Source: Poecilobothrus nobilitatus
Lineage: Eukaryota; Arthropoda; Insecta; Diptera; Dolichopodidae
Reading direction: 5' to 3'
Assembly: GCA_947095535.1 (NCBI GenBank)
Contig: OX352773.1
Location: 262,097,590 to 262,161,589, forward strand
Length of the DNA stretch: 64,000 nt
Part shown: positions 1-11,440 of the stretch, in pieces
Layout of the letters: each line of letters begins with the position of its first letter
Position numbering within the stretch: position 1 is the stretch's first letter
Notes under the pieces: generated by a model
What the model was told of the DNA's origin: nothing
What the model saw: only the letters and a program-made list of their open reading frames with translations
Databases searched by the model: none
Position numbers and translations under genes: made by a program

Positions 1-106
1 GACTATATTACCGAAGTCTTAAATTTAAATTATTACTTTAAAATAATAATCTTATTGAAAACAATAATCAAAAATCAATCAAATTTTAAATATAAGAATT
101 ATTTAC

Positions 107-172
107 CGTTCCAACAACAAATAAAATTGAGCCCAATAATCTAATACGTTTATCGAATCTCATCTCAAAGTA
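107..172 (-). CDS. SLC5-family sodium/solute symporter, exon 3
   Basis: A 66-bp exon, too short for a simple ORF screen. The acceptor is ATTTTTAG|TACTTTG and the donor is GGAACG|GTAAAT. It reads 22 codons, YFEMRFDKRIRLLGSILFVV plus Gly-Thr, directly following the LTSTYE end of exon 2. This matches the family's STYEYLE.RFD.R.R..GS loop that leads into TM4. Both ends are phase 0. The next exon (the P.YVPALA region) is not seen in positions 1-106, so the gene runs off the left edge of the window with roughly half of the protein missing. Confidence 0.93.
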
Positions 173-1533
173 CTAAAAATATACAGGATAAAAATATATT
201 ATATAAAATTTAAATATAAAAATTAAAATTAATTTTTATTTTTAATAATATTGAAAAATATTAAAATTATTACAATAAAATTAAAATCAATAAAACTAAA
301 ATTGATTTTGAAAATGAAAATGTGTATTTCGCCAATTAAATAAATAAAAATATACATTATATAAAACTTAAAGGTAGGTATGTTAACGTAAAGGCTTATA
401 ACTTAATAGCATTTAAGAATTTTTTTTTTTTATTTGATACTTACCCATATTTAAAAAAATTATTTCCATTTCTTTTAAACTTTTACTTATAAATACACTT
501 TTGTAAACTTACAATTAGTAATAAATTGAGTTTTAATACTTTGTTTGTATTTAAATAAAAAAAAAAAATGTTTAGCTTTCCGAAATTCATAATGAAAGTT
601 TTCTCCTTCAATCCGATAACAATCCTCACTGATTATCGTAAAGCTACGATGTTCTAATATATGAATCATTTTACAGCATTAAAAACAAAATAAAAACTGT
701 TACTGAAAAATCTTAAAAATTTTTCAAATATTAGAAGGTAATCCAGAATAACATATACATATAAGTTTGGATAATGTTAAATAAGTTATTACCGAACAAC
801 CCATCTTAGGAAAGCACTCCGCTAGTAGTCAGGAAAATTTCTTTTTAATTTTACTGTTTCAATACCTACTTATTTATTGAAATGTTTGTTCCTACAAGAT
901 ATGTGTGACGATAATTTAATTATCCAGTTTAGTTTAGATTTAATCTAATTTAATTAGACAGGAAAAAACTTAAAGATGGAGGTTGAACAACAGATTATCG
1001 TAACGTACCTAATTTTTTTATATCACTATTTCAAAATGTGATAATCTCCGAAAAATTTAAATCAAATGTTTATAAGGTGGAAATATTGAAACTGTAAGAC
1101 GAAACGCAACAAATTGTCATCAAACTATGGTAGTTCACGAGAAGATCAACAAAATTCTAATAAAGTAAAGTAATTAATTGATTAGACTCATTTGACAAGA
1201 AAGAACAACGTTTATCTAAAGTGTGAAATCAACTTGTCAAACCATTTAGTAAAGAATTTAGAGGAACGAAAAAATTAAAAACCTTTAGCTATTTTTTTTT
1301 TTTTGTGCTGGAGCAGGTTACAAAGAATGAATGAACTCAAGTTAAAATTTTCCTGTTTACAAACAAATACCGTCAAATTTTGTTGCTTTTGAATTTAATA
1401 ATACATACACAAACAAAATTTTCACTTAACATTTTAGCAACAATTTAAATGGTAACAGTAATATGTCAAATATCTGATCTATTTAATTTTGGGATATACT
1501 TTACTTTAGATACATTGTAGGATTCCTTTTAAA

Positions 1534-1780
1534 CTTTAGAGAAACTTTAGATATACCTTAGATAAAGTGATCAAACGCTATATGGGTTTAACTAAGTGAT
1601 GGGAACATTAAGGTTTTCAAAAAGCGCTTTAAAAATTTATTGGGACTACGGCTACTCTCTTTAAGTAAGTTTCCTCCATCAATTTTCAAAGGACATTTTG
1701 AGGCCCTTAGTGTTCCTATCGCTTAGTTGGGCTCATTCAACGTTTCATCACGTGATTTAAGGTATCTCTCAGTAAACTTT
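1534..1780. mobile_element. Palindromic MITE-like element
   Basis: The left arm about 1545-1620 (ATATACCTTAGAT ... GTTTAACTAAGTGATGGGAA) is matched by the complement of about 1690-1770 (GATACCTTAAAT ... CCCAACTAAGCGATAGGAAC). The imperfect arms of about 75 bases surround a loop of about 70 bases centred near 1657. No coding capacity. Confidence 0.6.
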
Positions 1781-3898
1781 GTTCTTATTCATTAGATTAG
1801 ATTAGACTGTCATTCATATTTTAATGTTATTACTAAATAATATAAATTATTTAAATTCTGTCTTTTTCAATTTATTACCAAAAATTTAACTTTATTTTTT
1901 GAAAAAAAACAAATATTCTAAAAATAAAAACATTTTAACAAAATTTATAATACTTTTTACTACAATACTTATATCGAACATCTTTTCACGTATAGTACAG
2001 TGGTTTTCCAAGCAAAAAAATAAATAAAATTGAAAAACAACGTAATATTTTTAAACTCCACCAAAACATAAAAAAAAAACTTCTAAATTACTTCTTTATA
2101 TTGAAAAACAAAATTTATTTAAAAGTTAATATCATATTCAGTTCGCATATTAATTTAAATAAATTTTGATATAATTTATTGCCAAATATAATATGTCAAA
2201 AATCAAAATATATAGAAAAAGGGTTTTCTTGATAACTCTGGGGTCTTTCAAAATAAAATAACGAATCTACTTAATCTATATTGAATATAAATACAGGAAT
2301 TTTTAGGAACTTAATTAAGACCATTTAATATAAAAACTTTTAGATAAAGAACCCAAAAAAAAAAAAGTGAAATGATATCTGAAAAATATCAAAAATAAAA
2401 ATTTATCAAAAGCATATTAAAAGGAAATTAATTTCTTAATGTGTTAAAATGTGTCCTCTATGATAATAAAGAAATCAAATTTTCTAGTTGGTACCACTTG
2501 TTCAAGGTGAATTCCCACCACAACAGCACGTGAAGAAATCGTAACGACGATGTAACGTCATTTTGATTTATATTATGCATTTCTTATAAATATATTTACC
2601 ACACTGCTTAACAACATGTCGACACCGTGCCATAATTTAAAATACCGTTGTTAACGGATGATATTGTGTGACATTCTTGTGAATACATTTACGTTGAAAG
2701 CGACATCAACAACTACATACCGGCACCGTTAATTTGGAAATAAGATTTGAAAAGAAAACATTTCAAAACTCTTACACCAATGTTACACCAATTATTTATA
2801 AGTGTACATATATGTATGTAAATGTGATGTAGAAATGTAATAAGATTTTATTTAATTTAAAGTTATTTAACATAACATTTACAAACACTAATATAATTAC
2901 TTAGTAATATGACATTTCCTACTTTGCAAAAATGGGAAGTCATTTTACTGCTGATTTTATAGCATTTAATTTCATTTCGGTTTTAGAAAAGACATAATCT
3001 ATGATTTATTTTATTTAAATTTTAAATTCTATAATTATTATACCAAATTCTCTCTGTTATTATTAAAATTTAATAAAAAAAAAAATTCCACTTTAATTTT
3101 CTTTGAATAAATCGCAAAAATACAAAGAGTTTACCAAAAATATTACATAATATTTGTTGATATAAATACACATATACAAACATAATATGTACATAAATAT
3201 ATAAATTTGTAGGTAGTGATATATGTACATATTATATACGACGTGACCATAATGAAAACTTTTTAAATAAAAGGAAAAAATATTTTAAATAAATGTTTTT
3301 CTTTTATATTAAAAAAAGAAAAATAAAAACAAAGTATCCATGAGAACTTAAAAAATAAAAAGTATAGAAAGCAGGATCCCAGTAAAAATGCAAATAAAAA
3401 CGCAGGATCATAGAATGAAGCTTAAAAATTCAAAAACATACAGGATAATGAACTAAAAATTTTACATTTTAATTTAATATTTTTTTTTTTTTGTTTTTTG
3501 TTTTTTGTTCTTTTTCGTTATTTATGAAAATTGAAATATTTTAACTTTTTTCTTCATTTTATTTCATATTCAAATTAAACAAATGGCTTCATATAGGGTG
3601 TGTAAATTACTCTTCTAATATACATACACTGTCAATTCAATTTAAAAACTATATAAACAGTGATGGATTTATAGTAAAGATTTGATAATAAAATAAAAAG
3701 ACAGCTTAAGGAAAACATAGCATAAGTTATGTGCTATAAAAAAAAAATTAGGATAGGCATTAATGATAAAAATGTATATTAAATTATGTCAGCGACCCAT
3801 TGCAGAATTACGAATTGAAAAATGAAAAATGACAGATGACAGATGTGTTGATTAGTGTATCTTTTCAACTAAACTAAAAATAAAGCAACAATAATATG

Positions 3899-4235
3899 AG
3901 CCACTACTTAATGAAGCAGTTGCCGACTCTTTAATCGAAGAGTATTGGGTTGAAATCCCGGTCGGTGCATATAAAATTTTAAAAATAATAAATTTTGCAG
4001 CTGCATATTATGACGGATGGACTTCGTCACTTATAATTGTAGCATAATATAATAATAATAAAAGGGAATTCATTACTCCCATATAGTCCTAATTCTAATT
4101 CAAAATTTCCGCATTCCTTTCTTTTCTTATTTATACTACCTAACCAATATACTCTGTAGGGCAGTTAAAAATTTCATCCAATTATAAAAAGAGGTGAATT
4201 TAGTTAATAGTAAAAATCAGACACAACCAAGACAA
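3899..4235 (+). mobile_element. tRNA-headed SINE of the composite family
   Basis: Head with AATCGAAGAGT...GGGTTGAAATCCCGG, a short AATAATAATAAA tract, CCAATATACTCTGTAGGGCA and the tail AAGAGGTGAATTTAGTTAAT. All are in the same order as in the 46606 copy but in a single short version. Diverged and without a clean A-tail. Confidence 0.55.
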
Positions 4236-4455
4236 TATTTTTTTATAAATATGCACTTTTTTGAATTGACATATTTTAAAGTTTGAAAAAAAAAATTATG
4301 ACAAATTATTTTAAATGTGTTGTTGTTGACAAAAAAAAACTTAGAATAAGTTTGAAGTTATTCAATTCATAACTGATCAATATTTATTGTATAGTTTAAG
4401 CCCTAAGTTTTCTTCATTTATTTGTTCAACCCTATTCAATTCATTTATATCTCCT

Positions 4456-5203
4456 GGAGTGCGTTTCGTTTCTAACTCCGAGTAGAGTAAAATGATTTTA
4501 TAGGATTAACTACCACACTCACAGCAGAGTTAATTTTACTCTGCCATTTCGAAACTATTAGTGTAGAGTTAATTTGAATTTGAACTGTCAAAATCAGATG
4601 GGAATAATAAACAAGTAAACATAAACAATTTTATTTAAATAGATGAATTTACTCCAAAGCAGCAACAATAAGTTGCAAATTTCATCATTCAAAAATACAT
4701 ATGTACATACAATAATTCTGCAATGTGAAATATTATATTAGTTTGATTTTTAAAAATGAATAACACTTTTTACTTTTTATTTACTACCATTTCTGCTAAT
4801 TGTTAAGATTTGGTTATTATTAATGACATAATTACCATTAATAATTTCCCCAGTAAAAGTGTCCATTCTTATTTATTAATTAAATTATATAATAAATATA
4901 CTTTACGAAGTTTGTTATATAAGCAAAAATTCCAAAAATCAAATAAAATTATTAAATAAAAATGGCGTTTCATAAAAAAGGCAAAACAAAAATGACACAT
5001 CAAGCCTTTAACATTTCTAACACTCCTTAATCCTCCTCACGAGTAGAATTAAAAAAATTAACTCTATTAACTCGATTCTGGTGTTTCGAAACAATATTTG
5101 TGACGTCAGATTGTTTATTTTACTCTACTCCGGCATTTTGAAACGACTTTTATCTGTCATAGTGTTAAATAAACACCAGAGAGTTAGAAACGAAACGCAC
5201 TCC
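4456..5203. mobile_element. Non-autonomous DNA transposon (MITE) with perfect 23-bp TIRs
   Basis: 4456-4478 (starting GGAGTGCGTTTCGTTTC) is perfectly inverted at 5181-5203. Subterminal blocks are also inverted: CGAGTAGAGTAAAAT near 4479 versus ATTTTACTCTACTCCGG near 5118, and the CATTTCGAAAC / GTTTCGAAAC motifs. The element is 748 bp, A+T-rich inside and has no ORF. The class is unclear, because no target duplication is obvious next to the TIRs. Confidence 0.75.
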
Positions 5204-6509
5204 TGTAAAGCACAAATATTTCACATACTTATTTATATAAGTTTTTGACATGTTTTTTTTTTTCTCAAATTCTTAAAAATTTCTGTGGTAATGAAAAGAA
5301 TATAAAAGAAACAACACAAAAAAAAAAAAAAAAAAAGATGATATTCCATAAATCAGACTGGAGACAGATCAAAAAATAAGTGCGCCATTTTTATTTTGAA
5401 TACAATACAGCAAAGAAAAATCATATTTGCAATATTATACAGTTACATGTATCTAACATTTTTCTACGAAATTTGTCTATAAATGTTAGATAAAAAAATA
5501 AAAATTCATAATCAAATACATTTATATCGAATTTAATTAAAATGTTATTTATTATAATGGTGACTTATTAAATATTCAATTTTATGACAAAAAAAAAACC
5601 AAAAATGTCAAATGAAATAATGAAATGAATATTATAAATATTATGTGTTATACATTTAAATATAATAACATAATCATATATTCACAAATCATCAAAATAA
5701 AAAATTATGTATTGACCTAAGGTCCTTGGCAATAATCTACAATAATTTATAATCAATAGTGCAATGGCCTATAATATTTTTAAAGTTCGAAGTTTTAGTG
5801 ATAATAACAATCATTTATGAATAATTTTTGATATATGAATATAAGATTACAACAAAAACGAAACCAAAAAGTTTAGGATATAAAATTTTATAAAGGAGAA
5901 CATATAGAACATGTGTTGCAATAACTGTGATACATTCTAGTCTAAACGAATTGATCGGGCTTTATTATTCGCTAAATTGAAAAATAATAATTTAGAGATT
6001 TTAGTTTTAAATGAAGATTCAGAAAAAGTACCAACAATAACAATCAATAAAACGAATAAATTCTTCATTTTGTAAAAAAGTAAAGTAACAATGTAAACAT
6101 AACATCCTCCTTAATTGAAAATCTTTCTTATAAAAGCAGAACACAGGAATATAATAAAAATCTAAAAACTCATATATGCATTACTTTTTAAGCTCCTCTC
6201 ATATAATGCTTAAAGAAAAAGTTATATAATACCTAAAGTATACATCACTTTGGATTTCTGATTATTTTTTTAAGTCGTCAACATCCTTTAATTCAATTCC
6301 GTCAATTATATTTTTTTCGTCAACATATCAAAACTTTTCTTTGATTTGGTTTTCAATTTCATTCGCGTGCCAATACATGGAAATTATATCCTTACACATA
6401 TAAATTTATAGATAACTTTAATTTATTGAAAACAAGAAGCATTTAAACTAATAGATATGCATTGAAGGAGAACGATAGTAATCTTTTTACAAATATTGAC
6501 AGCTTTTAA

Positions 6510-6642
6510 ACATTGATGTCTAACGAAAGGGCAAAAATTCTATAAACTTCAAACATTTATTTTATCTTTACATCATAGAAGGTCAGTGAAGAAAGATCAG
6601 TTATCCAAAAATAGAGCCAAAGCATAAAAAAATAATTTAGTA
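6510..6642 (+). repeat. Direct repeat flanking exon 2, downstream copy
   Basis: About 130 bases (GATGTCTAACGAAAGGGCAA ... AATAGAGCCAAAGCATAA) repeated at 7444-7576 with roughly one mismatch in eight by eye. The two copies lie on either side of SLC5 exon 2. Confidence 0.75.
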
Positions 6643-7025
6643 AATATACAGAAAACATTTTAATATTCTTAGATCAAGAGTGATTCAAATTATATTCAAT
6701 TGTTAAATTTACGCAATATCATGTCAAAGAAAAAATTCTTCGAATTCTTCTTAAATCACTCTTTCCCCTTATAATTTATTGAATAGTTTCCGCATAATAA
6801 ATCATTAATAAATAAACAAAAAAAAAATCAAATCAACAAAATTTCTTAACCTATTTCGTAAAAACATTTCATTTAATATAATATTCAAATATATTCTTTT
6901 ATTGTGAATTCTGAAAAAAAATTTGAGTAAAATTTTAAAAAAAATGTTTATATTATAAATTCGTAATAAATAAATAAATACGCCTATATATATGCAATTT
7001 TAAGATAAAATAAATTTATACATAC

Positions 7026-7185
7026 CTCATATGTTGACGTTAACTGCAAATTACAAAATACTGGCAAAAAAACATGCCAAGAAATAAATCCAGATAAAAT
7101 TATTGTAACCAATAGAAATGCATATTGTGTCCCATAAACATAAATTTCTGTTGATGTACCAAGCAATGATATTCCAGATACAAAA
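7026..7185 (-). CDS. SLC5-family sodium/solute symporter, exon 2
   Basis: A 160-bp exon. The acceptor is TTTTATATAG|TTTTG and the donor is GAG|GTATG. Its first base completes the codon AG+T (Ser) left open by exon 1. The remaining 53 codons read FVSGISLLGTSTEIYVYGTQ and onward to FCNLQLTSTYE. The join gives SLVAS-FVSGISLLG, the TM2 signature of the SLC5 family: the unwound helix near the sodium sites, followed by the Y.YGTQY motif and TM3. The exon ends in phase 0. An open frame continues upstream through a 21-bp tandem repeat, but that part is intron, because the acceptor and the exon 1 phase fit exactly here. Confidence 0.95.
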
Positions 7186-7220
7186 CTATATAAAATAAAA
7201 TAAAAATTTAAATATTTATA

Positions 7221-7283
7221 TAATGCATATAAGAAATGTGGTAATGCATATAAGAAATGTGGTAATGCATATAAGAAATGTGA
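7221..7283 (+). repeat. 21-bp tandem repeat, three units
   Basis: The unit TAATGCATATAAGAAATGTG plus G is present at 7221, 7242 and 7263, with only the last base of unit 3 changed. It starts 36 bases before the exon 2 acceptor in gene direction, in the zone where branch points lie. Confidence 0.85.
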
Positions 7284-7443
7284 CAAGTAAAATTAAAATA
7301 ATTTATTTTAAATTTTTTTTTCTATAATATTTAAAGTTGACTTTCTTTGAAATGAAAATCTTTTTTGAAAGTAATGGATATAGTAATGTTTTTAAAAATG
7401 TTAACAGCTTTGAAAGAATAATATTTGATTAAAAATGTATCAT

Positions 7444-7576
7444 CGATGTCTAACAAAATGGCAAAAATTCTTTAAAGTCCCAACATTTATTTTATCTTTA
7501 CTTCATAGAAAGGCCAGTGAAGAAAGATCAGTGATCCAAAAAATAGAGCCAAAGCATAAGAAAATAAATTAGTAAG
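7444..7576 (+). repeat. Direct repeat flanking exon 2, upstream copy
   Basis: Second copy of the repeat at 6510-6642 (GATGTCTAACAAAATGGCAA ... AATAGAGCCAAAGCATAA), about 935 bases away in the same orientation. Confidence 0.75.
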
Positions 7577-7959
7577 TACAAAAGTATATTTATATATATG
7601 ACATTAGTACTTTACTAAATCAGTTTTAAATCTTACCTATTTACCTTAATTCAGATTAGACGACAACTGAAAACTCTCAAAGCATAAAACAATTAAATAT
7701 TAGATATTGAATTATCTCTAATATATCAAATCTAAACTGTATTTAATTTTATTTTGCTAACTCTATTCACTATATTTTATAGATATTTTATTAGTATAGG
7801 AATCTGTTCAGAGGAAATAATAATTTTAATGTCTACTCTTAAAAATTTCAATCGACATACAAGGAAGGGTGTATAGGCTAACTCCTATACCTTAAACATC
7901 AACAGCTCCGCTCATGGAAAATCGCTTGTAATGAGTGTAATGTGTAAATTAGTTAGTAA

Positions 7960-8250
7960 CCATAACTTGTATGGTATTGTGTAATTTAAGAGGAACATCA
8001 ACATTTTTAAACAATCCTCTCAACATTTAGTGACTTCTCATATACTCCAATTTCCTATATTTCTATTTTCCCAATCTCCAAACCAAACAATACTTTGTAC
8101 GATAGGTTCTAACCTAATGTTTGGTGTAAAAGGAAGGTGGCGTTTGGTTGGTTCCAACACTACCAAAGACAATTCGCGCGCTCATCTCATTGGCAACTTT
8201 CAAGATTCCCACCTACTCTGGCAAAACAAAAACAAGAAACAACATTAACC
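7960..8250 (+). pseudogene. LINE 3' end (same family as 57184-57790)
   Basis: From about 7988 one frame reads FKRNINIFKQSSQHLVTSHI then LQFPIFLFSQSPNQTIL, parallel to the FKKNIKMSL...FLPIPHNPNF stretch of the 57 kb copy. It is followed by the tail with AAGGTGGCGTTTGGTTGGTT and AAGATTCCCACCT, then an A-rich end. The 72-codon frame here is a LINE remnant, not a host gene. Confidence 0.5.
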
Positions 8251-8871
8251 AATCAACGGGCACTAGATTAATTTATATGCAAGGACAAGTTCCTGGCCAA
8301 CAATAAAGATAATTTTATTCATTTGAAATAACCTATTCAGAATTAAGTATAACCTTGTGTTAATTGTTTGATCAGACACGTTTTATTTTTTAAAATATGA
8401 CTTAAATATAGCAAGTGCATTCATTCATTCAATTCATTTAACCATAAATACAATACTCTAAAATCTGTACTCTAAAATCTTATTCTCTTACAAACAAAAT
8501 AATAAATTGTAAGCAGACAAAAATCAAGAATTTAAAATATAATAAAAGGACGTGAATAAATTAAATTTTTTTCAGTGTCCTTTGAAAATTATCTTACATA
8601 ACTTTCTATTTTAGAATTTATCATCATTAAAAATTAGAATGGTTAGCACAATTTTGTTTAAATTTTTTGTGATTTATTATTACCTCATGACATTATAAAA
8701 ATTTTTAGGCTAAACGACAAAAATTAAGGATGGCAAATACATTTTTAGAATAGAATTTCAAATTATTTTCGATTAATCAATAATTTCCATCAAATAGAGT
8801 CTGCTTGTCTCAATTAAAGTAAGCTAAAATTTATATATTTTGTAAACGTTATCAGCTTTTATATTCACCAT

Positions 8872-9100
8872 TTTTTTTACGAAAGTCGTTAAGAACATCG
8901 AAAGTCATTCAAAGGAACTGCGCGGTTGAAGATAAGAACACTGCGCTTTGAAGATAAGGATGGGGAAGAAATGTTTGGGAAATTGGATTTGGGGTAATTG
9001 CTATTTTGGAGGATGAATAGGAGAAAATATAGAGATTTATTTTGAAAAAACATCTTAAAGTTTGTCTTAAATTCCGTTAAATTTTTTTGTTATTGTACTC
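8872..9100 (-). mobile_element. LINE 3' UTR end, minus strand
   Basis: On plus, a T-run then ACGAAAGTCGTTAAG..., CGAAAGTCATTCAAAGGAAC, GATAAGGATGGGGAAG and GGGAAATTGGATTTGGGG align by order and wording with 57195-57430 (CGAAAGTCAGCAAGGGGAAC; GGGGAAATTGGAATTGG). Non-coding 3' region only. Confidence 0.55.
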
Positions 9101-9754
9101 TCTTTATTACAACTTGAAAATAAAAGGCAATAGAAGTACCAATATTATATTAACGTAATTATTCTTAACAATTTTTGTTTTTTATTTAACAGTTCTTTTA
9201 TCAGAAGTAAAAAGAATGTAATAAAATTTCTGAGTAATAGTAGTAAGATAAAATAAAACCATATCCAGTTATAAAAGAAAGGGACATAAAAATAATATTA
9301 TATGTAGACATTTTTATGTATGGTAGCCTTAAGTAACTGGCAAAGGGTAAAAAAAAACATGATAATAAAATTAATGATAATGTCCGCAAGCAAATGCCAA
9401 AACTTTTATTCTTTTTTATGTTTTTTTATTTTTATTTCTTTTCTAGTCATTTTTAATTTTAACGTTTTGAAATCCTTTATTTTCTTTTGGTTTTTTTGTT
9501 TATTTTTGTTGTGTTAGACAACGTTCTTTCTAACACTAACCATTTTTTTTTTTCTAACATTAAATCTACTATTAAGATTTCTTTGATTTCTTGATAATAT
9601 AATATGTTATATATATATTTACATTTTGAAAATCTTTCCAGTCAAGATTTTGATAAAATTGTTTAAAATTTTTTGATAAAATTGCTCTCTATATTTCTGA
9701 TTTATCATATTCTATGCCTAGGTAGAACGTCATTTTTTTAGAATATTTCCAAAA

Positions 9755-10585
9755 ACTTTTTGAAAAAATGTGCTTATTAGTTTCACTCTGTTCGCCCGTC
9801 CGTCCGTTCGTTTGTCTGTTAACAAAACTTCTACACCATTAAAGATAGAGAAAAACAAATTTTAACCATGGGTAGGTCTTATAAAAAAATTCATTTTGTG
9901 GAACAACTTTTTCATGTAGCCTCCTCCATTAAGGAGCTTCAGCCCTTCAAGCTTTGAAAAGACCCTCTTTTTAAAAGCGAATATCTCATGTTCTGCTAAA
10001 CTTTTTTTCAATCTGAAAATGTCATTCGATAGGTACTTTTTTTACCTTTGGAAAATTATATCAAAATTTTTTAAATTTAACAATTTTAACAATTTTTTTA
10101 AATTTAGTATTTAAATTTACCGTTATGTGAAAGCCAAATTTTGCATAATTTTTCTACCCTCATAACTCCGGAATGCTTTTAGATAGGGACACAAATTTTG
10201 AAGGCAGAAAGAACTTTTAGAATTAGTATAAGCTTGCTCAGAAATTTTTTTTTGGAACACCCCGTGTTTATGAGCTATTAGAGCTCAAAAATTGAAAATT
10301 TACTATTTTTAAACACCTGTAACTTAAGCACCTGTACAAATTTTTCTTCGGCAAGACATAAAAATTAAAGCTCCAGTAATTTATTTTTACGTTTGTTAAT
10401 GATTTTTCTTAGTTATATAGGGTTCCGAACTTCCAGCCCCTCAAAATTTAAGAAAAGTTCTATTTTCACCTTTTTTCTTATTATATGAAATTTTAAAATT
10501 TTTGTGCAAGTCACAATTCTCAACAGTTTGAATTGTCGTTTGGAAATGTGCGCTTTTAAAAACCGTTGGTTTACATTCTACCTTG
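9755..10585 (+). mobile_element. Family B repeat, copy 1
   Basis: Starts with GAAAAAATGTGCTTATTAGT, TTCACTCTGT and a CCGTCCGTTCGT tract, then AAAACTTCTACACCATTAAA. It passes through ACCGTTATGTGAAAGCC and the module ATGAGCTATTAGAGCTC, and ends CCGTTGGTTTACATTCTACC plus TTG. The same order of landmarks recurs at four other places in the window. Non-coding; class unknown. A SINE sits immediately after its right end. Confidence 0.7.
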
Positions 10586-10588
10586 TTT

Positions 10589-10772
10589 TTAATTTATTCC
10601 CCTACCACATAAATATGAGAAGGAGATTATACAGTGTTTTCTTTCCAGGTGTAGCCATAAATATCGTTAAGGGGTAATTATTCTTACAACGTGTGTAAGA
10701 TTCGAACCCACACTTCCTCGGTGTTTCCAGCTAATTTTATACACTTTTACCCACTAGATCAGCGAAGCCCCT
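10589..10772 (-). mobile_element. tRNA-derived SINE family 1
   Basis: The complement has GGGGCTTCGCTGATCTAGTG, the B-box region GTGTGGGTTCGAATCTTACA, and the body ending TTATGTGGTAGGGGAATAAA. It sits four bases past the right end of family B copy 1. Confidence 0.8.
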
Positions 10773-11344
10773 TCATGTCTATATGTTTTACCACATATTC
10801 CTTATTAATGATGTCATGATGTCAATTGATATTCTGATTAAACTTTAAATTATAAACCTAAAAGTTATAAATGAATTTGAATTTAAAAAGCTTAAAATGT
10901 TTAAAAAAAAAATTGTCGATTCAAAACGTTATCCATTTTTTTCGAAATTTGAATTTATATTAATTTAAAACTTATGCGTAAATTGATCTTACAAATTATG
11001 GCACACTCTTTTCATTCTTGAAGACTTTTTAATCATTTCACTTTGGTTAAGCAAAAAAAATAAATATTAAATAATTCACAATTTTTATAATTTTAACCAC
11101 AATTCACAATAATCTTTAAATTTTTATTATCTTAGATTTTAAGTATCAAATTGATTATTTTTAAATTTTTGGGCATTTTTTTTTTAATTTTAAATGGATT
11201 TCTAGAAATGTAAGGATAAAGGTAATTTATTTGGAATTTCATACATAAAAATAAATTTTACTACTTTTGTTAGAAAAGAATCAATAATGAGCCTTAAAGT
11301 AGACAATAAACAAAATAAAAAATTTATTTATTTATTTATATCCC

Positions 11345-11440
11345 ATATTTATATCCCATATATATATATTATATATACATATATATATATGGCATATAAA
11401 TAAATCCAAAAAGTTATATATATATATATATATATATTGA
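11345..11440 (+). repeat. AT-rich microsatellite cluster
   Basis: TTATATCCCATA occurs twice, then (TA)n blocks to about 11440. Similar (AT)n runs occur at about 31573-31593 and 61527-61546. Confidence 0.8.

Larger units (their letters stand above)
173..7025 (-). other. SLC5 intron 2 (about 6.9 kb)
   Basis: The interval between the exon 2 donor (GTATG) and the exon 3 acceptor (TTTAG). It contains a palindromic MITE (about 1534-1780), a tRNA-headed SINE (about 3899-4235), a 748-bp terminal-inverted-repeat element (4456-5203), and one member of a direct-repeat pair (6510-6642). Positions 173-1530, 1785-2480, 2730-3895 and 5210-6505 are A+T-rich with nothing recognisable, apart from a run of about 20 A near 5320. 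Confidence 0.85.

Noticed and set aside
7186..7286. Open frame extending exon 2 upstream, with a repeated HFLYALP peptide
   Set aside because: The frame runs through the 21-bp tandem repeat, but the acceptor at 7186-7187 and the exon 1 phase place the coding start at 7185.
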